Positions 27,698-36,651 of a stretch of DNA of 64,000 nucleotides are shown here, in pieces. This DNA is from Maribacter sp. PR1 (GTDB lineage: Bacteria > Bacteroidota > Bacteroidia > Flavobacteriales > Flavobacteriaceae), in the NCBI RefSeq assembly GCF_028464145.1, contig NZ_JAQPCG010000002.1, positions 579,574 through 643,573 on the forward strand, given 5' to 3'. Both the position numbers and the translations under genes were made by a program. The notes under the pieces are model-generated. The model saw nothing but the letters and a program-made list of their open reading frames with translations. It made no database searches and was not told the DNA's origin. The first letter of the stretch is position 1; every line of letters begins with the position of its first letter.

Positions 27698-29467
27698 ATG
27701 AAAGGGAAGATTGTAATCTATCATGTTTTCACAAGACTGTTTGGTAATACCAACACTACAAACAAACCATGGGGAACCATTGAGGAAAATGGGGTGGGTA
27801 AGTTTGCGGATTTTAGCGATAAGGCCTTGGCTGAAATTAAGGATTTAGGAATTTCGCATATTTGGTATACAGGAGTTCCTCATCATGCCGTTATAAGGGA
27901 TTATACGGATTTTGGCATTTCCAATGATGATGCAAATGTAGTGAAAGGGCGCGCAGGTTCTCCCTATGCTGTAAAGGATTATTACAATGTGAACCCTGAC
28001 TTGGCGACAGACCCGGCCAAACGGCTAGAGGATTTCAAGGCACTAATCGATAGAACTCATAAGCACGGAATTAGGGTAATTATAGATATTGTACCTAATC
28101 ATGTTGCAAGAAATTATGAGGGTATTTCTAATCCGGAAGGGGTTTCTGGTTTTGGAGTACACGATGATACCAGTCTGGAATATAAAAAGGACAACAATTT
28201 CTATTATATCCCTAATTCTGTATTTCAGGTTCCAGATTGGCATGACGGCTACCAGCCTTTGGGAGGTGAAAATCATAAGGCCATAGGGACACTTGAGGAG
28301 AAACCGGCAAAGTGGACCGGTAACGGTGCTAGAAGTCCCAAGCCTGATATGAACGACTGGTACGAAACGGTACGCATAAATTATGGGGTTCGCCCAGATG
28401 GAGAAATAGATTTTGACCTTCTACCTTATGATTTTGGAGAACGGGACTACAAAGAACACTTTAATTTTTGGAAGCACAAAGAGGTTCCTAATTCTTGGAT
28501 TAAGTTTAGGGATATAGCCTTGTTTTGGTTGGATTTAGGTGTAGATGGCTTTCGGTACGATATGGCCGAGATGGTTCCTGTAGAATTCTGGAGCTTTATG
28601 AATTCATCCATCAAAATGAAAAATGAAGACACCTTTTTAATGGCCGAGGTCTATAACCCAGATTTGTATAGAACTTTTATTCACAAAGGTAAGATGGATT
28701 ACTTGTACGATAAGGTAGATTTTTATGATGGTCTTAAGCATATCATGAAAGGTTACGGTTGGTCCGATCATATACCAGTAGTACAAAATGGACTAAAGGA
28801 TATTGAACATCATATGCTCCATTTTCTGGAAAACCATGACGAACAAAGAATTGCAAGTCCGGAGTTTGTTGGCAAGGCCGAAATAGCCAAACCTGCAATG
28901 GTGGTTTCTGCAACCATAAGTACCTCTCCCACAATGATTTATTTTGGACAAGAAGTGGGTGAGCCGGCGGCCGAGAACCCAGGCTTTGGAAGTCCGTCGA
29001 GGACATCGATATTCGATTATGTTGGAGTTCCGAATCACCAACGTTGGGTAAACGATAAAAAGTTTGATGGAGGTCAGTTAAGCTCGGAGGAAAGAGGCCT
29101 AAGAGATTTTTATAAAAGGGTATTAAATTTTACTTTGAAGAGTGAGGCCTTAATGGGCAATTATCGAGAGATTCATTTCTATAATAAGGAACTTACCCAA
29201 AACTATAATCATAGGGTCTTATCGTATGTACGTTGGTCAAAGAACCAAAAGCTTATTGTAATCGCTAATTTTGATGTTCAAGAATCATTTTCTTTTGAAT
29301 TAAAGTTACCTGTCGACTTGATAGAAGAATGGGAACTTAAGAATGAGGAGTTTGTTTTAAAGGAAATGCTTTACGGGGGGAATAATCAATTAAAAATTAG
29401 CAACAAAGAGGGATTTATAGATATTCATCTTGCTCCTTTGGAATCATTAATTTTTGAAATACAATAG
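27698..29467 (+). CDS. GH13 alpha-amylase family enzyme, cytoplasmic
   Basis: 589 residues with no signal peptide. Conserved GH13 regions: DIVPNHV (region I), GVDGFRYDMAE with nucleophile D288 (II), LMAEVYNP with acid/base E317 (III), and FLENHDEQR with D381 (IV). A C-terminal beta-domain ends the protein. It probably hydrolyses or transfers imported maltodextrins inside the cell, feeding maltose to the GH65 phosphorylase. Lack of a signal sets it apart from secreted or outer-membrane amylases of the SusG type, none of which is seen in this locus. The exact activity (amylase, neopullulanase or other) is open. The next gene starts only 3 bp after its stop. Confidence 0.9.
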   Translation: MKGKIVIYHVFTRLFGNTNTTNKPWGTIEENGVGKFADFSDKALAEIKDLGISHIWYTGVPHHAVIRDYTDFGISNDDANVVKGRAGSPYAVKDYYNVNPDLATDPAKRLEDFKALIDRTHKHGIRVIIDIVPNHVARNYEGISNPEGVSGFGVHDDTSLEYKKDNNFYYIPNSVFQVPDWHDGYQPLGGENHKAIGTLEEKPAKWTGNGARSPKPDMNDWYETVRINYGVRPDGEIDFDLLPYDFGERDYKEHFNFWKHKEVPNSWIKFRDIALFWLDLGVDGFRYDMAEMVPVEFWSFMNSSIKMKNEDTFLMAEVYNPDLYRTFIHKGKMDYLYDKVDFYDGLKHIMKGYGWSDHIPVVQNGLKDIEHHMLHFLENHDEQRIASPEFVGKAEIAKPAMVVSATISTSPTMIYFGQEVGEPAAENPGFGSPSRTSIFDYVGVPNHQRWVNDKKFDGGQLSSEERGLRDFYKRVLNFTLKSEALMGNYREIHFYNKELTQNYNHRVLSYVRWSKNQKLIVIANFDVQESFSFELKLPVDLIEEWELKNEEFVLKEMLYGGNNQLKISNKEGFIDIHLAPLESLIFEIQ

Positions 29468-29470
29468 AAT

Positions 29471-30214
29471 ATGAAAAGAGTATTACTAGTTTTGATTACA
29501 GGTTTAACTTTAGTTTCTTGTAATATGAAAAAACCGCTAATAATCGGCCATAGAGGCGCAATGGGCCATGAGACAGAAAACACCTTGGCTTCCGTACAAA
29601 AAGCCATGGACTTGGGAGTGGATATGATAGAAATCGATGTGTTCAAAGTTAAAAGTGGTGAAATTGTAGTATTTCACGATGAAAACGTGGAAAGACTAAC
29701 AAATGGTCCAGGAAGTATAGAGGATTATAATTATATAGATTTAAAAAAACTAATTGTGGATGGTGGACATAAAATACCAATGCTTCAAGATGTCCTCAAA
29801 TTAATTGATAACAAAGTTGCACTGAATATTGAGTTGAAAGGTGCAAATACTGCGGACCGTGTTAACCACATAATGACTTATTATATAGAAAACAAAGGCT
29901 GGTCCGCTGAAAATTTCATTATTTCAAGTTTTAATTGGGATGAATTAAGGGAAATGAGAACGCTTAACCCAAACGTGAAATTAGCCATTCTTACCGAAGA
30001 AGACCCAACGGAAGCTATACCCATAGCCAAGGAATTGAATGCGGTTGCAATCAACCCCTATTATAAGAATGTAAATCTCCAAGTTGCTAATACAATAAGA
30101 GAAGCCGGACTCAAAATTTATGTATGGACGGTAAACGAAGAAGAAGATATTAACGCCATGAAAAGAATCGATGTAGATGGGATTATTACAAACTACCCAG
30201 AAAGAATAAACTAA
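29471..30214 (+). CDS. Glycerophosphodiester phosphodiesterase, lipoprotein
   Basis: 247 residues with a lipoprotein signal (LVSC, Cys17). The GDPD domain shows GHRGAMGHETENTLAS (catalytic His and metal Glu), IEIDVFK, VVFHDENVERLT and the C-terminal VWTVNEEEDI. GDPDs cleave deacylated phospholipids to glycerol 3-phosphate and an alcohol; a lipid anchor suggests periplasmic action. It begins 3 bp after the GH13 gene, probably in the same transcript, although no functional tie to glucan use is evident. Its stop overlaps the next start (TAATG). Confidence 0.92.
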   Translation: MKRVLLVLITGLTLVSCNMKKPLIIGHRGAMGHETENTLASVQKAMDLGVDMIEIDVFKVKSGEIVVFHDENVERLTNGPGSIEDYNYIDLKKLIVDGGHKIPMLQDVLKLIDNKVALNIELKGANTADRVNHIMTYYIENKGWSAENFIISSFNWDELREMRTLNPNVKLAILTEEDPTEAIPIAKELNAVAINPYYKNVNLQVANTIREAGLKIYVWTVNEEEDINAMKRIDVDGIITNYPERIN

Positions 30215-31500
30215 TGTACGATGTGGTTATTGTTGGGGGCGGGGCTGCAGGATTTTATGCAGCTATTCATGTCGCAGAGGCAAGACCAAAAATTAAAATA
30301 GCGATTTTAGAACGCGGGAAGGAAGTGCTTGCCAAAGTTAAGGTTTCTGGAGGGGGAAGGTGTAATGTTACCCATGCCGAGTTCCGACCAAAAGAACTCG
30401 CTTCTCACTATCCTCGCGGAGAAAGGGAGCTTTTAGGTCCTTTTCATTCCTATGCCAGTGGAGATACCGTTGAATTCTTTGAAAAAAGGGGAGTTGACCT
30501 AAAAATAGAAGAGGATGGTAGAATATTCCCAACGACCGACTCCTCGCAAACTATCATAAATTGTTTGACTTCAGAAGCTAAAAAGTTAGGAGTACAAACC
30601 TTTCTTCTATGTAGTGTTACCGGGATAGAACCATTTACCGAAGAGAATGAAAAATTATGGCACGTTGCTACAACTACCCAAACTTTTAAAACAAAAAAAT
30701 TACTCCTTGCAACTGGTAGTAATTTAAAGGTTTGGAAGATGCTGACGCAGTTGGGACACAATATAATTACTCCGGTACCCTCCCTTTTTACATTCAATAT
30801 TCAGGACGAAAGAATAAAGCATATTCCCGGTCTAAGTACCTACGCTGAGGTAACCGTACTGGACAAAAAAAAGTCGCGGAGGAATTATCAGAAGAATAGT
30901 GCGCAAAGTGAGATACTTTTTGCGGAGGGTCCATTGTTAATTACACATTGGGGAATGAGCGGTCCCGCTATTTTAAGGCTCTCGGCTTGGGGCGCTAGAA
31001 TACTGGAGTCCTATAACTATAGTTTTAGAATTAAAGTTAATTGGGTGCCAGAGTATCATTCAGATGGACTCCTAGAGCTATTTATGAAGGTGAAACAGGT
31101 AGAAAAGAAGACTATCCTTAGAACTAAGATAGTTGATGTTCCAAAAAGATTATGGGCCAGTCTTGTCCGTGCTTCAGGTATAAGTGATAAACTTACATGG
31201 CCCGAGGTCAGTAAAATTCAACTACAGGAGTTAGCGAATCAACTTACCAGTGGATTGTTTCACGTTAATGGAAAAAGTACGTTCAAGGAAGAATTTGTAA
31301 CGGCTGGCGGGGTAGATCTAAAAGACATAAATTTTAAAACGTACGAAAGTAAGATACAGCCTAATCTATATTTTGCAGGTGAAATTTTAAATATAGATGC
31401 AATTACGGGTGGTTTTAATTTTCAGAACGCATGGACCGGAGGGTTTATAGCGGCTCAGGGCATCGTGAATGGCTTAAGTGAAATTGGAGAGAATGAGTAG
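30214..31500 (+). CDS. HI0933/BaiN-family NAD(P)/FAD-dependent oxidoreductase
   Basis: 428 residues. An N-terminal Rossmann FAD-binding loop (VVIVGGGAAGFYAAIH, residues 3-18) is followed by the family hallmark VSGGGRCNVTH and the C-terminal FAD contact YFAGEILNIDAITGGFNFQ, also diagnostic of the HI0933 family. Members are flavoproteins reducing various substrates; no specific substrate can be assigned. Its start overlaps the GDPD stop by one base, indicating translational coupling. Confidence 0.9.
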   Translation: MYDVVIVGGGAAGFYAAIHVAEARPKIKIAILERGKEVLAKVKVSGGGRCNVTHAEFRPKELASHYPRGERELLGPFHSYASGDTVEFFEKRGVDLKIEEDGRIFPTTDSSQTIINCLTSEAKKLGVQTFLLCSVTGIEPFTEENEKLWHVATTTQTFKTKKLLLATGSNLKVWKMLTQLGHNIITPVPSLFTFNIQDERIKHIPGLSTYAEVTVLDKKKSRRNYQKNSAQSEILFAEGPLLITHWGMSGPAILRLSAWGARILESYNYSFRIKVNWVPEYHSDGLLELFMKVKQVEKKTILRTKIVDVPKRLWASLVRASGISDKLTWPEVSKIQLQELANQLTSGLFHVNGKSTFKEEFVTAGGVDLKDINFKTYESKIQPNLYFAGEILNIDAITGGFNFQNAWTGGFIAAQGIVNGLSEIGENE

Positions 31501-32035
31501 GTACATTGCTTTTTTAAGGGGAATCAATGTAAGTGGGCAAAAGAAAGTACCTATGGTAGAACTGCGTTCCATCATGTCCAATATCGGTTTGGAGGAGGTA
31601 AAAACCTATATACAAAGTGGAAATGTCATTTTTACAAGTAAGCGTACATTAATATCAAAATTAGAAGAACAAATAGAAAAGGCTATTAAGAAAAATTTCG
31701 GTTTTGATGTTCCGGTTTTAGTAAAGTCGGTTGAAGATTTACAGAAAATTTTAAAAAATAATCCTTTCGATGATGGAGATAATTTAGCGGTAAATAAGAT
31801 TTATTTCGTACTTCTGTTTCAAAATCCGGGCCTAGAAAAAATAAATGCTTTTAAGAATGAAGTATTTCCCAGTGAAAAATGGGAATTTAATAATAATTGT
31901 ATCTACCTATGTTGTGAGAACGGCTATGGTAAAGCTAAACTGAATAACAATATGATAGAACGAAAGTTAAAGGTCGATGCGACGACTAGGAATTACAGAA
32001 CTATGCACAAGCTAATAGAAATGGGCATAAATTAA
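31493..32035 (+). CDS. DUF1697 family protein
   Basis: The start is ATG 31493 (MSRYIAFLRGINVSG), overlapping the upstream stop by 8 bp; the longer reading from 31478 adds residues before the conserved start. The product is 180 residues, the normal DUF1697 size, with family blocks FLRGINVSGQKKVPM and YIQSGNVIF and the C-terminal ATTRNYRTM. The family is widespread and has no established biochemical function. It is the last gene of the plus-strand run begun at lacI, and its end meets the convergent TspO gene, overlapping by 4 bp. Confidence 0.88.
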   Translation: MSRYIAFLRGINVSGQKKVPMVELRSIMSNIGLEEVKTYIQSGNVIFTSKRTLISKLEEQIEKAIKKNFGFDVPVLVKSVEDLQKILKNNPFDDGDNLAVNKIYFVLLFQNPGLEKINAFKNEVFPSEKWEFNNNCIYLCCENGYGKAKLNNNMIERKLKVDATTRNYRTMHKLIEMGIN

Positions 32036-32505
32036 TTAAGTTCCCATAATTTATAATTTAGGATGGTTGCAAAACAAACCCATGCCAAATAAGGAATCAA
32101 TAAAACCGCGGCTACCTTACTAACTAATTTAAACCATTTTATGGTAAATAGTATCATTACCAACAAAGCTAGAATAACCAGTAAAGCCCAAAAGGGAGAT
32201 TTTAGACCAAAAAAGACAATACTCCAAAGCGCGTTTAACAACAATTGGAAACCAAAGTGATATAAGGCGGTCTTAACCCATTTATGATGAAATCCCTTGG
32301 CCCAAACCCATCCTGCGGAAACCCCCATTAACACGTAAAGCACCGTCCATACTGGCGCAAATAGCCAATTCGGCGGATTAAAGCTTGGCTTGTTTAAAGT
32401 TAGGTACCAATCGTTTACTGAACTTTGTGTAACCACGCTGGAGAGGAACCCAATAATCAGGCATACCGCAACGCTGATAAAAACATACATTAGTTTTTTC
32501 TTCAT
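32032..32505 (-). CDS. TspO/MBR family membrane protein
   Basis: 157 residues from ATG 32505; a TTG at 32520 is also in frame. There are five hydrophobic segments. The TspO motifs are present: WYLTLNKPSFNPPNWLFAPVW near the first loop (Pro- and Trp-rich), LMGVSAGWVW, and LLNALWSIVFF. TspO binds porphyrins and other hydrophobic ligands in the membrane and is linked to stress and pigment control in bacteria. It stands alone between two plus-strand groups. Confidence 0.92.
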   Translation of the reverse strand: MKKKLMYVFISVAVCLIIGFLSSVVTQSSVNDWYLTLNKPSFNPPNWLFAPVWTVLYVLMGVSAGWVWAKGFHHKWVKTALYHFGFQLLLNALWSIVFFGLKSPFWALLVILALLVMILFTIKWFKLVSKVAAVLLIPYLAWVCFATILNYKLWELN

Positions 32506-32586
32506 CTGGGTGGTGTTCAAGCTCTAAAATAATCATTTATTTTAATTGCTCCGGCTAAAAACTATCTTTGCACAAAGGTTGTTTTA

Positions 32587-33675
32587 ATGACAGAAAAAGA
32601 TTTCATCCCTTCTGGATATTTACAGTTAATAAAAGAAGGTAAGGTTGGCTATAAATCCCCTAGTAACATTGCTTTGGTAAAATATTGGGGCAAAAAAGAA
32701 GGGCAAATTCCGGCAAATCCATCTATTAGCTTTACTTTAAGTGCATGTTCGACTACCACGATACTCAGCTTTAATAAACTACCAAAACCAACGAAATATT
32801 ATTCATTTGAGCTTTTATTTGAAGGGAAGCCCAAGCTCGATTTTAATCCAAAAATCATCACCTTTTTTGATAGAATACTACCTTATTTTCCTTTTTTAAA
32901 AGAATACCATTATGTTATTGAGACAGGCAATTCATTTCCCCATAGCAGTGGTATTGCATCTTCTGCTAGTGGTATGGCAGCATTGGCGCTCTGTCTCCTG
33001 GAAATAGAACGACTACATCTTCCCAATTTAGAAGAAAAATATTTCATGAAAAAAGCTTCTTTTTTGGCCCGTTTGGGTTCTGGAAGTGCTTGTAGAAGTC
33101 TAGAAGGGCCAATAGTGGAATGGGGACTTCATAAGGATATACCTGAAAGTTCTAATTTGTATGGAGTAAAATATTCAAGTGAAGTACATCCTATATTCAA
33201 AAATTTTCATGACACCATATTGCTGGTGGATAAAGGGGAGAAACAAGTAAGTAGTACTGCAGGTCACGATTTGGTCAATGGACACCCATTTGCTGAACGC
33301 CGTTTTGAACAGGCTCATAAGAACTTAACTCGATTAAAATCCGTTCTAAAGGAGGGGGATTTATCAGGATTTGTAAAAATTGTTGAAAGCGAGGCATTGA
33401 CCTTGCATGCCATTATGATGACTGGTGACCCTTACTTTATTCTAATGAAGCCCAATACCCTGGAAATCATTAATAAAATATGGTTATTTAGGGAGAAATC
33501 AGGAACACACGTTTGCTTTACTTTGGATGCAGGTGCCAATGTTCATGTACTATATCCGGAGAACGAGAAAGAGATGGTGAATCAATTTATTGTGAATGAG
33601 TTAGTTGTATACTGTCAAAACCAGCAGTATATTTGTGATAGAATTGGGTTGGGAGCTAAAAAACTAGTGGTTTAG
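32587..33675 (+). CDS. mvaD: Diphosphomevalonate decarboxylase
   Basis: 362 residues of the GHMP kinase fold. The N-terminus PSNIALVKYWGKK and the ATP/substrate loops SSGIASSASGMAALAL and GSGSACRSLEGPIVEWG are diagnostic for mevalonate diphosphate decarboxylase. C-terminal block: FTLDAGANVHVLYP. It converts mevalonate 5-diphosphate to isopentenyl diphosphate in the cytoplasm. The next gene is a mevalonate kinase and the one after a prenyltransferase, so this is an isoprenoid gene group using the mevalonate route. A 144-bp gap follows. Confidence 0.95.
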   Translation: MTEKDFIPSGYLQLIKEGKVGYKSPSNIALVKYWGKKEGQIPANPSISFTLSACSTTTILSFNKLPKPTKYYSFELLFEGKPKLDFNPKIITFFDRILPYFPFLKEYHYVIETGNSFPHSSGIASSASGMAALALCLLEIERLHLPNLEEKYFMKKASFLARLGSGSACRSLEGPIVEWGLHKDIPESSNLYGVKYSSEVHPIFKNFHDTILLVDKGEKQVSSTAGHDLVNGHPFAERRFEQAHKNLTRLKSVLKEGDLSGFVKIVESEALTLHAIMMTGDPYFILMKPNTLEIINKIWLFREKSGTHVCFTLDAGANVHVLYPENEKEMVNQFIVNELVVYCQNQQYICDRIGLGAKKLVV

Positions 33676-33819
33676 GAGCATACTTTAAATACTATTTTGA
33701 CGTTTTTAAGGTAAATTTTTAAGCAAAACACTTAATTTTTTGAAGAGAAAACCCAGAAATTGGTGTTTTAGTTGCTTATATTTATATAGTTGTAGCGCCT
33801 TACAGACTTATATTTAAAA

Positions 33820-34755
33820 ATGAAAGGACCATTATTTTATTCTAAGATCCTACTTTTTGGAGAATATGGAATCATCAAAGACTCTAAAGGGCTTTCCATT
33901 CCTTATAATTTTTTTAAAGGGGCCTTGAAAATCAATGACAATTCTGAGATTGCTAAAAAATCCAATAAGGCATTAAAGGATTTTGCCATCTATTTAAAAG
34001 GGCTTTCCAAAAATGAACCTGAATTGGTTTCGTTTGATTTTGAATCGATGGAACAGGATATTGAAGAGGGCATGTACTTTGATAGCTCAATTCCTCAAGG
34101 ATATGGTGTTGGAAGTAGCGGAGCTTTAGTTGCTGCAATCTATGATAAGTATGCAACGGATAAAATTACGGTTCTCGAAAATCTTACCAGAAATAAACTT
34201 TTAAGCCTAAAAGATATTTTTGGTAAAATGGAGTCTTTTTTCCACGGAAAATCTTCTGGATTAGATCCATTGAATAGTTATTTAAGCCTTCCAATTCTTA
34301 TAAACAGTAAGGATAATATAGAGTCTACCAGCATTCCATCACAAAATTTAGAGGGCAAGGGTGCTGTATTTTTATTGGATAGTGGTTCCATTGGTGAGAC
34401 AGCACCCATGGTTCAGATTTTTATGGAGCAAATGAAAAATGACGGTTTTAGAAATATGTTGAAAAACCAATTTATAAAACATACGGATGCGTGCGTTGAA
34501 GATTTTGTAAATGGAAATATAAAATCACTTTTCGGCAACCTAAAAAAACTGTCCCACGTTGTATTGGATAATTTCAAACCAATGATTCCTACAAAATTTC
34601 ATGAGGTTTGGAAACAGGGTATCGAATCAAATGACTACTATTTAAAACTCTGTGGCTCTGGAGGTGGAGGTTATTTTTTAGGATTTACCGAGGATTTTGA
34701 GAAGGCAAAAAGGGCATTAAAAGACTACAAATTAGAAGTGGTTTATAACTTCTAG
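33820..34755 (+). CDS. Mevalonate kinase-like GHMP kinase
   Basis: 311 residues, GHMP fold: N-terminal SKILLFGEYGIIKDS, the ATP loop QGYGVGSSGALVAAIYD, then FHGKSSGLDPLNSYL (mevalonate-kinase-like) and the third motif LCGSGGGGYFLGF. It should phosphorylate mevalonate at O-5. It is more divergent than classical mevalonate kinases and matches the short form found in Bacteroidota next to mvaD; phosphomevalonate kinase is the main alternative. The next start is 14 bp downstream. Confidence 0.85.
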   Translation: MKGPLFYSKILLFGEYGIIKDSKGLSIPYNFFKGALKINDNSEIAKKSNKALKDFAIYLKGLSKNEPELVSFDFESMEQDIEEGMYFDSSIPQGYGVGSSGALVAAIYDKYATDKITVLENLTRNKLLSLKDIFGKMESFFHGKSSGLDPLNSYLSLPILINSKDNIESTSIPSQNLEGKGAVFLLDSGSIGETAPMVQIFMEQMKNDGFRNMLKNQFIKHTDACVEDFVNGNIKSLFGNLKKLSHVVLDNFKPMIPTKFHEVWKQGIESNDYYLKLCGSGGGGYFLGFTEDFEKAKRALKDYKLEVVYNF

Positions 34756-34769
34756 TACACCTAAAATAC

Positions 34770-35675
34770 ATGCTTAGTAGAAAAGACAAACTCTTGCTAT
34801 TAAAGGTTTTGAGTCTCTTTTCCGTTGTACGTGGGTATAATCTCTTGATGATTGTTATCGCACAGTACTTGGCATCTATATATATTCTTTCTCCTGATCT
34901 CCCCTTAAGACAAGTGGTTTTCGATGTAAATCTTTTTATTATTGTTATAGCTTCCAGTTTGGTCATAGCAGGTGGTTATATTATTAATAATTTCTATGAT
35001 GCGGAGAAAGACTTAATTAACAAGCCTAGAAAAAGTATGTTGGATAGGTTGGTAAGTCAACGGTTTAAATTATCCGCCTACTTTATTCTGAATTTTTTGG
35101 CCGTATTTGCCGCTAGCTATGTTTCTTTTAAAGCGGTTCTTTTCTTTTCGGCCTATATTTTCGGTATTTGGTTGTATTCCCATAAGCTCAAAAAAATCCC
35201 TTTTTTAGGAAATTTTGTTTCTGCAACATTGGCCATAACCCCTTTTTTTGCTGTATTTGTGTACTATAAGAATTTTGAATCGGTAATCTTTGTCCATGCC
35301 ATGTTTCTATTTCTTTTGATTTTGGTAAGGGAGGTTATTAAGGACTTGGAAAATATTTCAGGAGATGTTGCTCAAAATTACAGGACCGTACCTATTATTT
35401 ATGGTGTGGGTGTTTCTAAAATTTTAATTGTTATACTGCTCCTATTTACACTTATTCCGTCTTTGCTATTAACTTTTAAGTTCGATGTGGGCTACATGAA
35501 TTATTATTTTGCCGGTTGTATTGGTTTGTTCATAGTATTTACGATTATCTTGGCCAAATCTAGCACTAGAAAGCATTTTGTATGGTTGCATAACATTCTA
35601 AAATTGATCATTGTTGTTGGTGTGTTTAGTATACTACTTATTGATGTTGACTTGGTACTGAACCGTATTTTATAG
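34770..35675 (+). CDS. UbiA-family prenyltransferase (geranylgeranylglycerol-phosphate synthase-like)
   Basis: 301 residues with eight or nine hydrophobic helices. The first Asp-rich motif is NNFYDAEKDLINKPRK, and the second is REVIKDLENISGD; both bind prenyl diphosphate through Mg. Bacteroidota members in this gene order are usually labelled geranylgeranylglycerol-phosphate geranylgeranyltransferase, but the acceptor cannot be proved here; menaquinone or another lipid is possible. Position after mvaD and mevalonate kinase ties it to isoprenoid use. Confidence 0.85.
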   Translation: MLSRKDKLLLLKVLSLFSVVRGYNLLMIVIAQYLASIYILSPDLPLRQVVFDVNLFIIVIASSLVIAGGYIINNFYDAEKDLINKPRKSMLDRLVSQRFKLSAYFILNFLAVFAASYVSFKAVLFFSAYIFGIWLYSHKLKKIPFLGNFVSATLAITPFFAVFVYYKNFESVIFVHAMFLFLLILVREVIKDLENISGDVAQNYRTVPIIYGVGVSKILIVILLLFTLIPSLLLTFKFDVGYMNYYFAGCIGLFIVFTIILAKSSTRKHFVWLHNILKLIIVVGVFSILLIDVDLVLNRIL

Positions 35676-35787
35676 TACCCATATCGAGCTTTGTTTTGGT
35701 CCTATTTCAATTTTCTGTGTTAAACAAAAACCGAATTCCATATTTCATACATTTCCCTTTGCTACCTTTGTACAAAATCAGGAAGTT

Positions 35788-36630
35788 ATGAGTAGGGATG
35801 ATTCCAAAAAAGGGAACAAGGCGTCTGGAAGACAAGGAGGGAATTTCAGAAAAAAGAGTTATGCTCGGGGAAATGCTCCAATAAAGAAAAACACTTCTTC
35901 CAAACAGTTTAGTGACCCGGATTCCATTAGACTAAATAAATATGTGTCAAATTCAGGAGTTTGTTCAAGAAGGGATGCAGATATCTATATTGCCGCCGGT
36001 AGTGTAACGGTAAATGGAAAGCCAATTACTGAAATGGGGTATAAAGTTAAGCTCACCGATGAGGTGAAATTTGATGGTCAGTTACTAAATCCCGTTAAAA
36101 AGGAATATGTGTTGCTAAACAAACCCAAGGATTTTACCACTTCAATCAGGGATGAAAAGGGGAAGCGCCATGTTTCTGGGTTAATTTCTAGCGCTTCAAA
36201 GTCAAAATTACTTCCTGTGGACAAATTGGATAAGGAAGATGTTGGCCTACTTTTATTCACCAATGACGGCGACCTTACCAAGCGATTAAAAAGCCCTATT
36301 AATGGATTGCGAAAAATCTTTCATCTTGTATTGGACAAGGATTTAAGAAGCGCCGATCTTAAAAAAATCCAAGAAGGTGTGCTGGTCGATGAAAAAATAG
36401 TAAAGGTCCAAGATATAAGCTATATCACAGATGCTCCAAAAAGGGAAGTGGGTATTGAAATTTATAGTTCCAGAGGTAAGATTGTGCAACGGTTGTTTGA
36501 ACAATTGGATTACAAAATCATAAAACTGGACCGTGTCGTTTATGGTGGACTCACAAAAAAAGATTTACCTAGAGGACATTGGCGCTACCTTACCGAACAA
36601 GAAATCATCAACTTAAAGATGATTAAATAG
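35788..36630 (+). CDS. 16S/23S rRNA pseudouridine synthase, RsuA/RluB type
   Basis: 280 residues. A basic, low-complexity N-tail (1-45) precedes an S4 RNA-binding domain (RLNKYVSNSGVCSRRDAD, about 49-66; VTVNGKPI). The catalytic domain carries PVDKLDKEDVGLLLFTNDG, where the Asp of KLD is the nucleophile; the usual Arg before it (RLD) is Lys here. RKIFHLVLD and RLFEQLDYKIIKLDRVVYGG follow, as in the RluB/RsuA/RluE/RluF group. It isomerises uridine in ribosomal RNA. The KLD variant occurs in the family but is worth noting. Confidence 0.88.
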   Translation: MSRDDSKKGNKASGRQGGNFRKKSYARGNAPIKKNTSSKQFSDPDSIRLNKYVSNSGVCSRRDADIYIAAGSVTVNGKPITEMGYKVKLTDEVKFDGQLLNPVKKEYVLLNKPKDFTTSIRDEKGKRHVSGLISSASKSKLLPVDKLDKEDVGLLLFTNDGDLTKRLKSPINGLRKIFHLVLDKDLRSADLKKIQEGVLVDEKIVKVQDISYITDAPKREVGIEIYSSRGKIVQRLFEQLDYKIIKLDRVVYGGLTKKDLPRGHWRYLTEQEIINLKMIK

Positions 36631-36651
36631 GAGTACTAAAATAACTAACGA

